Source of the DNA: an uncultured Flavobacteriaceae bacterium
GTDB taxonomy: Bacteria > Bacteroidota > Bacteroidia > Flavobacteriales > Flavobacteriaceae
Assembly: GCA_947311745.1 (NCBI GenBank)
Contig: CAMZLT010000199.1
Coordinates: forward strand, 1-16,614
DNA: 16,614 bases
Direction of reading: 5' to 3'
How positions within the stretch are numbered: the first letter of the stretch is position 1; each line of letters opens with the position of its first letter. The translations under genes were made by a program, and so were the position numbers. Of this stretch, positions 1-6,734 are shown one piece after another. Under the pieces are notes generated by a model. It was not told the origin of the DNA and did not search any database. It saw nothing but the letters and a program-made list of their open reading frames with translations.

Positions 1-11
1 ATAATTAACGC

Positions 12-239
12 ATTTAACAATTAAGGAGGTTAAATACTTAGTCAACACGACCTTTTTACTACCAACACAGTAGTAAAAATCTCCCGTTGCACTTGTAACA
101 TCTATTCTTGTCATTACGGTTCTTTTTTTGTTAGTGGTTTACGCTTGCAGTAAACCGTACCTCTTATTTGGTTTTATCTAACCGTATTGGTCGTAACTTT
201 TGCTACTTGTACAACTAAACTGCTTTTGCAGTGTTGTAC
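12..239. repeat. Cluster of perfect inverted repeats, possible structured RNA
   Basis: This stretch holds no convincing gene but several exact inverted repeats. They are ATTTAAC/GTTAAAT (12-18 and 29-35); a 10-bp pair TTTTTACTAC/GTAGTAAAAA (53-62 and 70-79, 7-nt loop); GGTTTAC/GTAAACC (136-142 and 150-156); and GTACAAC-TAA-ACTGC with GCAGT-GTTGTAC (209-223 and 228-239, four-T loop and a 3-nt bulge). Two longer-range complements could nest around them: ACGACC (47-52) with GGTCGT (189-194), and TACGGTT (116-122) with AACCGTA (180-186). By eye the stretch is less AT-rich than its surroundings, as expected of a structured RNA in an AT-rich genome. A minus-strand frame from ATG at 114 runs open off the left edge, but its codons (GTC, GTG, TCC, ACC, TGC) differ from those of the neighbours and it has no promoter. 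I recognise no known RNA family here. It could also be the edge of a mobile or repeat element. Confidence 0.5.
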
Positions 240-261
240 CAAACCATTGGCTAAACAAAAC

Positions 262-293
262 TTGCCTAAATTATTAAAAAATTAGTATCTTTG
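262..293 (+). promoter_or_regulatory. Bacteroidota-type promoter of the small RNA
   Basis: TTG at 262-264 and TATCTTTG at 286-293 are separated by 21 nt, matching the -33/-7 promoter pattern of this phylum. The expected transcription start is about 298-300, directly at the first hairpin of the putative small RNA. No protein gene follows on this strand until 1509. Confidence 0.7.
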
Positions 294-297
294 CGTG

Positions 298-368
298 TTA
301 AACCTTTGGTTTGATATTCATGAGCATTCAAAAATTGCTTTTCCGGGCTTATTTGGATGCTCTTTTTT
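298..368 (+). ncRNA. Putative ~70-nt independently transcribed small RNA
   Basis: A promoter places the 5' end near 298. The first element is a small hairpin, AAACC/GGTTT (300-304 and 308-312), extendable by one G-U and one A-T pair. A seven-nucleotide linker follows, then a strong hairpin: GAGCATTC (322-329) pairs with GGATGCTC (355-362), allowing one G-U pair. Further A-T pairs and a GC/GC step lie inside, and the loop includes UUUUCCGG. Six T residues follow at 363-368, so the hairpin reads as an intrinsic terminator. Promoter, structure and terminator within about 100 bp, with no protein gene, are what a stand-alone regulatory RNA looks like. Flavo-1, a structured RNA described in Bacteroidetes, is a candidate family, but I cannot confirm it from memory of its consensus. 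The function is unknown. Confidence 0.6.
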
Positions 369-576
369 GTTGTTTGTTTTTTTTATTCTTATAATTTGTT
401 TTTTATCGTTATTTATACTTTAAATACTATTTTTTTCAAACAAAAATATGTTTGTGGTTTTAGTATGTGATAATTATACAAAAAATATTTTAATTACACA
501 ATACCTACAAAGGATTAGTTTTCGATACCTGTTTTTTTTTTTTTTTTGAATAACGTGTTTGTTATCAGATATATAT

Positions 577-615
577 GTTAAATTTAGCGTTTCCTTCAAA
601 TTTAACCTTTTTTTT
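577..615 (+). terminator. Terminator-like hairpin with U-tract
   Basis: GTTAAATTT (577-585) and AAATTTAAC (598-606) form a perfect 9-bp stem around a 12-nt loop, followed by C and eight T (608-615). The geometry fits an intrinsic terminator reading rightwards, although the stem is AT-rich. No protein gene precedes it on this strand. It could end an unannotated transcript from the promoter-like site at 447, or catch readthrough from the small RNA. Confidence 0.4.
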
Positions 616-640
616 AAAAAACGTCAAATCGATAAAAAAC

Positions 641-667
641 ATTCTTAAAAACGTCAGTTTTAAGAGT
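641..667 (-). terminator. Hairpin downstream of the DUF4230 gene
   Basis: CTTAAAA (644-650) and TTTTAAG (658-664) form a perfect stem around ACGTCAG, extendable outward by A-T and G-U pairs. Read on the minus strand, the stem is followed after four bases by six T. This suits a terminator about 105 bp past the stop codon of the DUF4230 gene. Confidence 0.4.
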
Positions 668-772
668 AGCGAAATCTTACTTTTTTAAAAGAACTTTTAG
701 CGTTGTTTTTTAAAATTTGTTAATAAAAAGTAAAATATTTATAGAGAGTAATTAAAAGGAAATATTTAAAAT

Positions 773-1399
773 TTAAGGCAAAAGTTGTTTTAAAATATCG
801 CTTTTTGATAATTTTGGTTCGTGAATGGAGTTTTTATATTCCATTTTCCAACCAAAAGTATCTACCATTTGTTCCATAATATTTAAGGTTTCAATAGCTT
901 TATTTTGTGCAGATAGAAGCAAATTACTTTCCGGAATTTTATCGGCAATATTTTGTTTTACTTTTTTGTTTAATTCGGTTAATTCCGAAGCATCAAATTT
1001 ATTAAACAAACCATTTTGTACATCGTAAAATTCCACATCAGTTTCAATGCTTAATACTTCAGGCTCTGGAAAGCTAATAATCTTTATTTTACGTTTGTCG
1101 GCATTTGCTTCAAAAAGTACTTTTTTCATATCGAAACCAATATATACTTTTGCATTTGCAAGTACAATAGCTTTCTTTTTACTAGAAACCATATTTAATA
1201 ACGAGTTTTTCACATCCGAAAAATGCATTACTTCGTTAAAATTACCTTCTACGGTTATTAATTTAGACACATTTTTAATCTTATCTAATAAAACAACCGA
1301 TTGCTCTTTAGACTTCTCTTTAAAAAAACTCTTTTTGGCAAATAAATAATAAATTGCCAAGCATAATAATCCGAAAACAAATCCTAAAATAAAGTTCAT
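773..1399 (-). CDS. DUF4230 domain-containing membrane-anchored protein
   Basis: This 208-residue protein has one N-terminal hydrophobic segment (about residues 3-20) followed by KK and a soluble remainder, so it is probably anchored in the inner membrane. The core fits the DUF4230 family as I know it: a region reading ITVEGNFNEV (about 49-58), then KKKAIVLANAKVYIGFDM, then an EVLSIETDVEFYD block, with a helical C-terminus rich in Lys and Glu. No biochemical function is established for the family. The ATG at 1399 lies 18 nt from a TAATTTTG -7 box on the same strand, so it should have a very short leader. The gene is transcribed alone, divergent from the outer-membrane barrel gene. Family assignment is from remembered motif patterns, not a search. 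Confidence 0.75.
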   Translation of the reverse strand: MNFILGFVFGLLCLAIYYLFAKKSFFKEKSKEQSVVLLDKIKNVSKLITVEGNFNEVMHFSDVKNSLLNMVSSKKKAIVLANAKVYIGFDMKKVLFEANADKRKIKIISFPEPEVLSIETDVEFYDVQNGLFNKFDASELTELNKKVKQNIADKIPESNLLLSAQNKAIETLNIMEQMVDTFGWKMEYKNSIHEPKLSKSDILKQLLP

Positions 1400-1417
1400 A
1401 CGTTTCTTTTTCTATTA

Positions 1418-1425
1418 CAAAATTA
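1418..1425 (-). promoter_or_regulatory. -7 box for the DUF4230 gene
   Basis: On the minus strand the sequence reads TAATTTTG, an exact TAnnTTTG match, ending 18 nt before the ATG. I see no clear TTTG at the -33 position. Confidence 0.5.
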
Positions 1426-1476
1426 CCTAAAATAAATTTAACAGTATTTATTTAACATATTTCATACCAAAAAATA

Positions 1477-1484
1477 TATTTTTG
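1477..1484 (+). promoter_or_regulatory. -7 box for the barrel-protein gene
   Basis: TATTTTTG matches TAnnTTTG and ends 24 nt before the ATG at 1509. With the minus-strand box at 1418-1425 it makes a compact divergent promoter region. Confidence 0.5.
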
Positions 1485-1508
1485 CGTTTTTAAAGTAAAA
1501 ATAGAATT

Positions 1509-1991
1509 ATGTATAGAATTTTTATAGGAATCGTTTTATTTATGACGACTTTTTTTGCACAAGCACAAGAAATAGCAGATAATACTATTGGTCTTAGATT
1601 TGGTGATGATGATGGTTTAGGAGCAGAGATAAGTTACCAAAAAGCTATTTCGGAAATTAATCGAATTGAAGCTGGTTTGGCTTGGCGTAATGGCAAAAAT
1701 TACAATGCTTTTAAACTTACAGGAACGTATCAATGGTTGTTTGCTATTGAAAGTATTTCAGGTATGAATTGGTATGTTGGAGCAGGAGGAGGTCTTGGTT
1801 CGTGGAGTGCAAAAAACGATTATACTGGTGAAAGTGGTACATTTTTATTTGCAGCAGGTGATATTGGTTTGGAATATAAATTTGAATTTCCGTTGTTAAT
1901 TTCATTAGATTTTAGACCAGAATTGGGTTTTGTATCCTATAATAATGATTTAGGATTGGATTTTGCTTTCGGAGCAAGGTATGTTTTTTAA
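1509..1991 (+). CDS. Small outer-membrane beta-barrel protein
   Basis: The 160-residue product starts with a Sec signal peptide (hydrophobic to about residue 17, then AQAQ as a likely cleavage region). The mature part alternates polar and hydrophobic residues in short strands separated by Gly/Asp/Asn turns, such as GLRFGDDDGLGAEISYQ and the WYVGAGGGLGSW segment near the middle, and it ends in YVF. A terminal aromatic residue and strand periodicity of this kind are typical of small eight-stranded outer-membrane barrels in Bacteroidota. No specific ligand or enzyme motif is visible, so it may be structural or a small pore. It has its own promoter, and the following lipoprotein gene begins a new transcription signal just after its stop codon. 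Confidence 0.7.
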   Translation: MYRIFIGIVLFMTTFFAQAQEIADNTIGLRFGDDDGLGAEISYQKAISEINRIEAGLAWRNGKNYNAFKLTGTYQWLFAIESISGMNWYVGAGGGLGSWSAKNDYTGESGTFLFAAGDIGLEYKFEFPLLISLDFRPELGFVSYNNDLGLDFAFGARYVF

Positions 1992-2000
1992 AAAAATAAG

Positions 2001-2008
2001 TATCTTTG
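2001..2008 (+). promoter_or_regulatory. -7 box for the lipoprotein gene
   Basis: TATCTTTG lies 9 nt past the stop of the barrel gene and 21 nt before the ATG at 2030. It shows that a TTG-initiated extension from 2006 is not the true start, because that TTG is the last part of this promoter box. Confidence 0.6.
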
Positions 2009-2029
2009 AAAGGTAAAAACCTTCCAATT

Positions 2030-2548
2030 ATGAAAACTTTTTTTAAAATACTGCTTGTTATCGTAGTAATTTCGTGTTCATCAGATGATTCTAATGCTGT
2101 AAGTTCTAGTTTTTCAGCAAAAATTAATGGTGTAGATTTTCAAGCATCTACCAAAGAAGCCATACTTTTAAATTCAAATAATTCCGATAGAACCTTAAGT
2201 GTGGTTGCTGCTAATTTGGACAATATAATTAGTTTGCAATTTAAAAGTAACATTACCACAAATACTTGTGTGGAACTAGGCACATATACCGAACAAGATG
2301 CTTATTTATTTTTAGATTATTTTTTAAATGATGGACTAAATACTGTTAGTGAACACAGTTCTATTTTTGATAACGGTTCTACGTCGTTAATTACAGTTAC
2401 TTCGTGTGCAAACGGAAAAATTTCTGGTACTTTTAGTGCAACACTTTACAAACAAGCTACTTTACAAAATGAAATTGAAACACCAGAAATTGTAGAAATT
2501 ACGGAAGGAAAGTTTGAAAACATAAAAATTACTTACAGAAATGATTAA
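2030..2548 (+). CDS. Predicted lipoprotein of unknown function
   Basis: The 172-residue product has a lipoprotein signal peptide ending VVIS-C at residue 16, so Cys16 should be lipidated. The next residues, SSDDS, resemble the Asp-containing lipoprotein export signal of Bacteroidota, so it may sit on the outer face of the outer membrane. The mature domain opens with FSAKINGVDFQA and contains ISGTFSATL near the C-terminus. This pattern is common in small secreted Bacteroidota domains (DUF6252-like is my guess, not a firm call). Two cysteines (in TNTCVEL and TSCANG) could form a disulfide. A longer frame begins at a TTG at 2006, but that codon is inside the TATCTTTG promoter box. I chose the ATG at 2030 because it places the lipobox correctly. 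The gene sits between the barrel gene and era, each of which has its own promoter. Confidence 0.75.
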   Translation: MKTFFKILLVIVVISCSSDDSNAVSSSFSAKINGVDFQASTKEAILLNSNNSDRTLSVVAANLDNIISLQFKSNITTNTCVELGTYTEQDAYLFLDYFLNDGLNTVSEHSSIFDNGSTSLITVTSCANGKISGTFSATLYKQATLQNEIETPEIVEITEGKFENIKITYRND

Positions 2549-2568
2549 GTTCCTTGGGTTATAAAACC

Positions 2569-2576
2569 TATCTTTG
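2569..2576 (+). promoter_or_regulatory. -7 box for era
   Basis: TATCTTTG ends 17 nt before the era ATG at 2594. No good TTTG is found at the usual -33 distance, so this rests on the -7 box alone. Confidence 0.45.
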
Positions 2577-2593
2577 CAAAATAAAAATTTAAA

Positions 2594-3475
2594 ATGAGTC
2601 ACAAAGCAGGTTTTGTAAATATTATCGGAAATCCAAATGTTGGAAAATCCACTTTAATGAATGCCTTAATTGGCGAAAAGTTATCCATTATAACTTCTAA
2701 AGCACAAACGACACGTCATCGTATTTTAGGAATTGTAAATGGCGAGGATTTTCAGATAATTTTTTCGGACACACCAGGAATTATCAAACCAGCATATCAA
2801 TTGCAAGAATCGATGATGGATTTTGTAAAATCTGCTTTTGAGGATGCTGATATTTTAATTTATATGGTTGAAATTGGAGAAAAAGATTTAAAAGATGCTG
2901 CTTTTTTTAGCAAGATAACCAATTCTAAAATTCCTGTTTTACTATTAATTAATAAGGTTGATAAATCCGAACAAGAACAAGTAGAATCTGCAGTTTCTTA
3001 TTGGAAAGAAAAAGTACCAAATGCGTTAATCTTACCAATTTCGGCATTGCTTAATTTTAATATCGATTTGGTATCTAATAAAATAATTGAATTATTGCCA
3101 GAATCCCCAGCATTTTATCCAAAAGACCAATTAACCGATAAGCCAGAGCGTTTTTTTGTAAACGAAACCATTCGCGAAAAAATATTGGTACACTATAAAA
3201 AAGAAATTCCGTATGCTGTTGAAATTGATACGGAGGAATTTTTTGAGGATGCCAAAATAATTAAAATCCGTTCGGTTATTATGGTAGAACGCGATTCGCA
3301 AAAAGGAATTATTATTGGTCATAAAGGACTTTCGCTTAAACGTATCGGAACAGAAGCTCGTAAAGATTTAGAAAAGTTTTTTGGTAAAAAAATATTTTTA
3401 GAACTCTATGTTAAAGTAAATAAAAATTGGCGAAATAATATAAAACAATTACGCCGTTTTGGGTATAAGGATTAA
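2594..3475 (+). CDS. era: GTPase Era
   Basis: This is the Ras-like GTPase that binds the 3' end of 16S rRNA and helps mature the 30S ribosomal subunit. All family marks are present in 293 residues, the usual length: G1 GNPNVGKS (12-19), the Era-specific switch TSKAQTTRHR (34-43), G3 DTPG (59-62), G4 NKVD (120-123) and a G5-like SAL further on. A C-terminal type II KH domain carries GHKG in IIIGHKGLSLKRIG and ends with LYVKVNKNWR. The start at 2594 places the P-loop at the expected distance from the N-terminus. It has its own promoter and ends 26 bp from a convergent gene. Nothing is missing or unusual. Confidence 0.97.
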   Translation: MSHKAGFVNIIGNPNVGKSTLMNALIGEKLSIITSKAQTTRHRILGIVNGEDFQIIFSDTPGIIKPAYQLQESMMDFVKSAFEDADILIYMVEIGEKDLKDAAFFSKITNSKIPVLLLINKVDKSEQEQVESAVSYWKEKVPNALILPISALLNFNIDLVSNKIIELLPESPAFYPKDQLTDKPERFFVNETIREKILVHYKKEIPYAVEIDTEEFFEDAKIIKIRSVIMVERDSQKGIIIGHKGLSLKRIGTEARKDLEKFFGKKIFLELYVKVNKNWRNNIKQLRRFGYKD

Positions 3476-3501
3476 ATTATAATTTATATTAATTATTGTA
3501 A

Positions 3502-3984
3502 TTAGTTTTGTTTTAGACTATTAATTAATTTTCTAAAATGAGGATAGTAAATTCTTCCCCAAAGTGGATTTTTTTCAAATTGATAGATTTCATTTTTTTC
3601 AGAATTATAAATTACAGGAATGGTAAACCCAGCCCATTTCTTTCCAGATTTTAATTTTCTACAATATTCTTTTGCTTCTCCATTTATTTTAGTAGAAATT
3701 AGAATTGATATTACTCCTAGACCAGATTGCAACCCTCTTGGCCATCCTTTATAATTCTCTTTTGAGAATTTAAAAGATTCTGTTAAATGGTTTTCAATTA
3801 AAGGAATAGTGATTTCTTTATCTCCTAAGTCTGTTGCAACTATAAAAGTATTTAGTTGAGTAGCAATCCAAGCCCACTTAAATTTCTTTTCATATCCAAC
3901 AATAGTTTTTTTATCTAAAATGGTTGTTTCAGAATGGAAAATGCCATCTTTGGTTAGGTTTTTTTTAATTGATTCTGTATTCAT
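3502..3984 (-). CDS. Uncharacterised 160-aa protein
   Basis: I do not recognise a named family. The protein is soluble: no signal peptide, no membrane segment, no cysteine cluster (a single Cys near residue 108). It is rich in Lys and aromatic residues. Notable segments are FKWAWIATQLNTFIVATDLG (about 35-54), KGWPRGLQSGLGVISILIS (about 79-97) and an aromatic C-terminus containing NPLWGRIYYPHF. The middle GWPRGLQSG block looks like a conserved core. The ATG at 3984 is the first in frame after a stop, and no strong promoter is visible (a TAACTTTA near-match lies upstream). It is convergent with era and 128 bp downstream of the AI-2E-type gene. Codon use resembles its neighbours, so it is probably a real resident gene. 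No function is assigned. Confidence 0.65.
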   Translation of the reverse strand: MNTESIKKNLTKDGIFHSETTILDKKTIVGYEKKFKWAWIATQLNTFIVATDLGDKEITIPLIENHLTESFKFSKENYKGWPRGLQSGLGVISILISTKINGEAKEYCRKLKSGKKWAGFTIPVIYNSEKNEIYQFEKNPLWGRIYYPHFRKLINSLKQN

Positions 3985-4112
3985 ATTTTTAATTAGCTAT
4001 GGCAATTTTATATCTACAGTTTTACCAAAGCGACATTTTTGTGATGTAAAGTTATATTAATTTTTGTTAAAAGCAAATAAATATAACAACTTTTACATAT
4101 AATCTTAAAAAA

Positions 4113-5195
4113 CTAAAGCTGTTTAGTAAGCGATTGTACAATTTTATTATCCGACAAAAACTCTTTTAAAATCACTTTAATAGCAGTGTAGGTTGGTACA
4201 GCTACGACCATTCCTAAAATACCAAATAGCGATCCAAATATTAAAATAGATAAAAATATTTCTAAAGGATGCGATTTAACACTTTTTGAAAAAATTATAG
4301 GTTGGCTAACAAAATTATCTATTAATTGTGCAATTAAATATCCTATTAAAACATAACTTGTTTTTGGTAAAATTTGTGTTTGAAAATCCAAGGATAAATT
4401 GCTTGTCATGGTTAAAAAAACCATTAAAAACCCACCAACTAAGGGTCCGATATACGGAATTAAATTTAGTGTTGCACATAAAATAGCAATTACAATGGCA
4501 TTTTCTACACCAAAAATACTCAATACAATGGTGTAAATAATAAATAGAATACTAATCTGAAATATTAAACCAATAAAGTACCTAGATAGTAAATCTTTTA
4601 TTTTATCAAACGAACGTTTTACTTTAAATTCGCTTCCTTTTGGTGAAATAGTAAGTAAGGCTCTGTCGAATAATTTACTATCTTTCATAAAGAAAAACGA
4701 AATAAATAAAACCGAAAGTAAACCAATAGCAATGCTTCCAAAAGCACCAACAAGCGAATTTACTAAATCTGGTAATTTATTTAATTGAGAGGCAATATCT
4801 AAACTTTTTAATTGTTCAAAAATATTGATATTTCGCGTGTTAAAATAATCGTTTAAGTTATTAAAAGTATGCTGTATGTCTGCTTGAAATTTATCGCTAT
4901 TGAGTAAGGATAAATTTTCGCTTTGTTTTTCTATTAACGGAAATAACATTCTAATAAAACCAATCATAATTAAAACAAAAAGAAACATTGTAGTAACTAC
5001 AGCAATGGAATTCCGAAATTTTAATCGCTTTTTTAAAAACTTAATAATTGGTCTAGCAATCAATGCAACAACTGCTGCTATAGAAATATATGCAAGAATG
5101 GCCTGTATTTTATAAAAAAAATACAACAGTAATACAACACCAACTAAAATGGCTGTTGCTCTAACAATTCCGTTTGCGATTTCTTTTGATTTCAT
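4113..5195 (-). CDS. AI-2E family (PerM/YdiK-type) membrane transporter
   Basis: This 360-residue inner-membrane protein has the family layout. Two N-terminal hydrophobic segments come within the first 60 residues (ILVGVVLLLYFFYKI, then ILAYISIAAVVALI), followed by a third near 62-82. A soluble helical insert runs from about 85 to 145, and five or so further membrane segments run to the C-terminus. The family signature region IAILCATLNLIPYIGPLVGG and the late AVPTYTAIKVI segment are present. The family is named for autoinducer-2 export in E. coli TqsA, but many members have other or unknown substrates, including Na+/H+ exchange, so the substrate here is open. The gene follows mpl on the same strand after 96 bp of tandem repeats and has no clear promoter of its own, so co-transcription with mpl is likely. 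Confidence 0.9.
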   Translation of the reverse strand: MKSKEIANGIVRATAILVGVVLLLYFFYKIQAILAYISIAAVVALIARPIIKFLKKRLKFRNSIAVVTTMFLFVLIMIGFIRMLFPLIEKQSENLSLLNSDKFQADIQHTFNNLNDYFNTRNINIFEQLKSLDIASQLNKLPDLVNSLVGAFGSIAIGLLSVLFISFFFMKDSKLFDRALLTISPKGSEFKVKRSFDKIKDLLSRYFIGLIFQISILFIIYTIVLSIFGVENAIVIAILCATLNLIPYIGPLVGGFLMVFLTMTSNLSLDFQTQILPKTSYVLIGYLIAQLIDNFVSQPIIFSKSVKSHPLEIFLSILIFGSLFGILGMVVAVPTYTAIKVILKEFLSDNKIVQSLTKQL

Positions 5196-5201
5196 AATAA
5201 T

Positions 5202-5266
5202 TTTTTAATGTAGCAATTTATCAATGTTTTTAATGTACTAATGTTTTAATGTAGCAATGTATAATG
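5202..5266. repeat. Degenerate short tandem repeats between mpl and the AI-2E gene
   Basis: Imperfect units of about 16-17 bases follow each other: TTTTTAATGTAGCAAT plus a partial ATCAATG (5202-5226), TTTTTAATGTACTAATG (5227-5243), TTTTAATGTAGCAATG (5244-5259) and a remnant TATAATG (5260-5266). They fill most of the 96-bp gap between two genes that are probably one transcript. Such AATG-rich intergenic repeats look like slippage products. No protein is encoded, and no stable hairpin is seen. Confidence 0.65.
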
Positions 5267-5291
5267 ATATGTGTCTGTGTATTTATGTTTT

Positions 5292-6650
5292 TTAATTGTT
5301 TATTTTATTGGTTACTTTTTCAAAATCTAAACCACCATAGTTGCCAGAACTCATTAAAAGTAAGGCTGTATTGTCTAAATTTTGTTTAAAAAGAAATTCG
5401 TGAAATTCTGTTGGATTGGTAAAAACAAGTAAATCTTTTCTATTAAAAGCTTTATATATTTGCTCTTTACTAACTGTTTTTAATTTTTTAATGGCAACAG
5501 CATCAGGCGAATAAAAAACAACTGCTTTGTCTGCTTTGTCTAAAGCACCAACATATTCGTTTAAAAATTCAGCATTTAAACTACTATATGTATGTAATTC
5601 TAAGCAAGCAAGTAGTGTTTTATTAGCAAATTGTTCTTTAACCGAATCGGTTGTAGCTTTTACTTTACTTGGCGAATGTGCAAAATCTTTAAAAATAACC
5701 GAACTAAAATTCTGTGCTAATTTTTCCAAGCGTTTACTTGCACCTTTAAAACTAGTAATTGCTTCGTAAAACGCTTCTTCTTGTATGCCAATTAATTGGC
5801 AAATCCATTTTGCACCTTCTAAATTTTGTAAATTATGTTTACCAAATATTTCTAACGGAACGTCGCCAAATGGTGTTTCTAAATAGGTTATTCCGTTTTT
5901 AATATGGTGTTTAGGTGTTTTATAAGGATATTTTTTTATTACTTTTTCGGAAGTAGTTACTAGTTCATTTAAAACAGTATCTTCTTCATTATAGACAAGC
6001 ATTCCGCCATTGGTAATTTTATCGATAAAAATTTTAAATTGCGATGTATAATTTTCAAAAGTAGGAAACACGTTGATGTGATCCCAAGCAATTCCGCTAA
6101 GTAAAGCGATATTTGGTTGGTATAAATGAAATTTAGGACGCAAATCTATTGGTGAACTTAGGTATTCGTCACCTTCTAAAATCATAAAATCGTTTTCTTT
6201 GGTGAGGTGTACCATGGTTTCAAAACCTGCTAATTGTGCACCAACCATATAATCAATTTCTTTGTCAAAATAATTCAACACATGTAAAATCATAGAAGTT
6301 ATGGTTGTTTTTCCGTGACTTCCTCCGATTACTACTCTGGTTTTATGTTTGGATTGTTCGTATAAAAATTCAGGGTACGAATATATTTTTAAACCTAATT
6401 CTTGTGCTTTTATCAATTCAGGATTATCTTTTTTTGCATGCATTCCTAAAATGATGGCATCTATTTTTTTGGTGATTTTATTGGGAAACCAACCAAATTT
6501 TTCAGGTAATAAACCGTATTTTTCTAATCTAGATTTTGAAGGATCGTGAATAGTGTCATCTGATCCAGAAATCGATTCTCCTTTTTTGTGTAAAGCAATT
6601 GCTAAATTGTGCATTGCAGAACCGCCAATTGCTATAAAATGGATTTGCAT
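5292..6650 (-). CDS. mpl: Mpl-type Mur ligase (UDP-MurNAc:tripeptide ligase)
   Basis: This cytoplasmic ATP-dependent ligase acts in peptidoglycan recycling by joining L-Ala-D-Glu-meso-DAP tripeptide to UDP-N-acetylmuramic acid. The 452-residue product shows the Mur ligase order. An N-terminal Rossmann fold contains FIAIGGSAMHNLA (5-17), replacing the GIGG form of MurC, and then GSDD (29-32). The ATP loop GGSHGKTT is at 109-116, followed by ILEGDEYLSSPID in the central domain and LLSGIAWDHINVFPT. A C-terminal domain has FKDFAHSPSKVKAT and MSSGNYGG. The DEYLSSPID and AHSP variants fit Mpl better than MurC, and annotation pipelines often label such proteins MurC-like or peptidoglycan synthetase. 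The start at 6650 directly precedes the Rossmann strand. It is probably the first gene of a two-gene unit with the AI-2E-type protein. Confidence 0.88.
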   Translation of the reverse strand: MQIHFIAIGGSAMHNLAIALHKKGESISGSDDTIHDPSKSRLEKYGLLPEKFGWFPNKITKKIDAIILGMHAKKDNPELIKAQELGLKIYSYPEFLYEQSKHKTRVVIGGSHGKTTITSMILHVLNYFDKEIDYMVGAQLAGFETMVHLTKENDFMILEGDEYLSSPIDLRPKFHLYQPNIALLSGIAWDHINVFPTFENYTSQFKIFIDKITNGGMLVYNEEDTVLNELVTTSEKVIKKYPYKTPKHHIKNGITYLETPFGDVPLEIFGKHNLQNLEGAKWICQLIGIQEEAFYEAITSFKGASKRLEKLAQNFSSVIFKDFAHSPSKVKATTDSVKEQFANKTLLACLELHTYSSLNAEFLNEYVGALDKADKAVVFYSPDAVAIKKLKTVSKEQIYKAFNRKDLLVFTNPTEFHEFLFKQNLDNTALLLMSSGNYGGLDFEKVTNKINN

Positions 6651-6734
6651 AATTGTTTGTTTTCTAAAATTGTGAAAGACTTTCTTAAAATTAATTTTTG
6701 GGTTTTTGTCAAAAAAATGAGTTGTTTATTATTT

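Larger units (their letters stand above)
369..772. other. AT-rich intergenic stretch with T16 run and hairpins
   Basis: No gene is supported in this convergent gap between the small RNA and the DUF4230 gene. It contains a weak promoter-like TATGTTTG at 447-454 without a clear -33 partner, a run of 16 T at 532-547, and two hairpins annotated separately (577-615 and 641-667). AAAAACGTCA occurs twice (617-626 and 647-656), as does TTTAGCGTT (near 583 and 696). TTACTTTTT (677-685) and AAAAAGTAA (725-733) are complementary across a 39-nt gap. Confidence 0.6.

Noticed and set aside
1..114. Minus-strand open frame from ATG at 114 running off the left edge (begins MTRIDVTSATGDF)
   Set aside because: No promoter upstream, codon use unlike the neighbouring genes, a frame that carries the 10-bp inverted repeat, and no recognisable family. 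Sequence beyond the left edge could still rescue it.
110..160. Group II intron domain V, suggested by TACGGTTC
   Set aside because: The 34-nt domain V hairpin and the AGC catalytic triad are not present, and there is no intron protein.
12..182. Integron attC site, because RYYYAAC/GTTRRRY-like heptamers occur (ATTTAAC, GTTAAAT, ATCTAAC)
   Set aside because: The heptamers are not arranged as an attC pair with inner L boxes, and no integrase or cassette gene is visible. In AT-rich DNA such heptamers are common.
320..394. 24-codon frame beginning MSIQKLLFRAYLDAL on the plus strand
   Set aside because: It runs through the terminator hairpin and U-tract of the small RNA, and its hydrophobic tail is just translated T-rich DNA.
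2006..2029. TTG start extending the lipoprotein upstream
   Set aside because: The TTG is part of the TATCTTTG promoter box, and the ATG at 2030 places the lipobox correctly.
5292..6650. MurC (UDP-MurNAc-L-alanine ligase) instead of Mpl
   Set aside because: The Rossmann and central-domain motifs (GGSAMHNLA, DEYLSSPID, AHSPSKV) fit Mpl. The call rests on motif variants, so some doubt remains.
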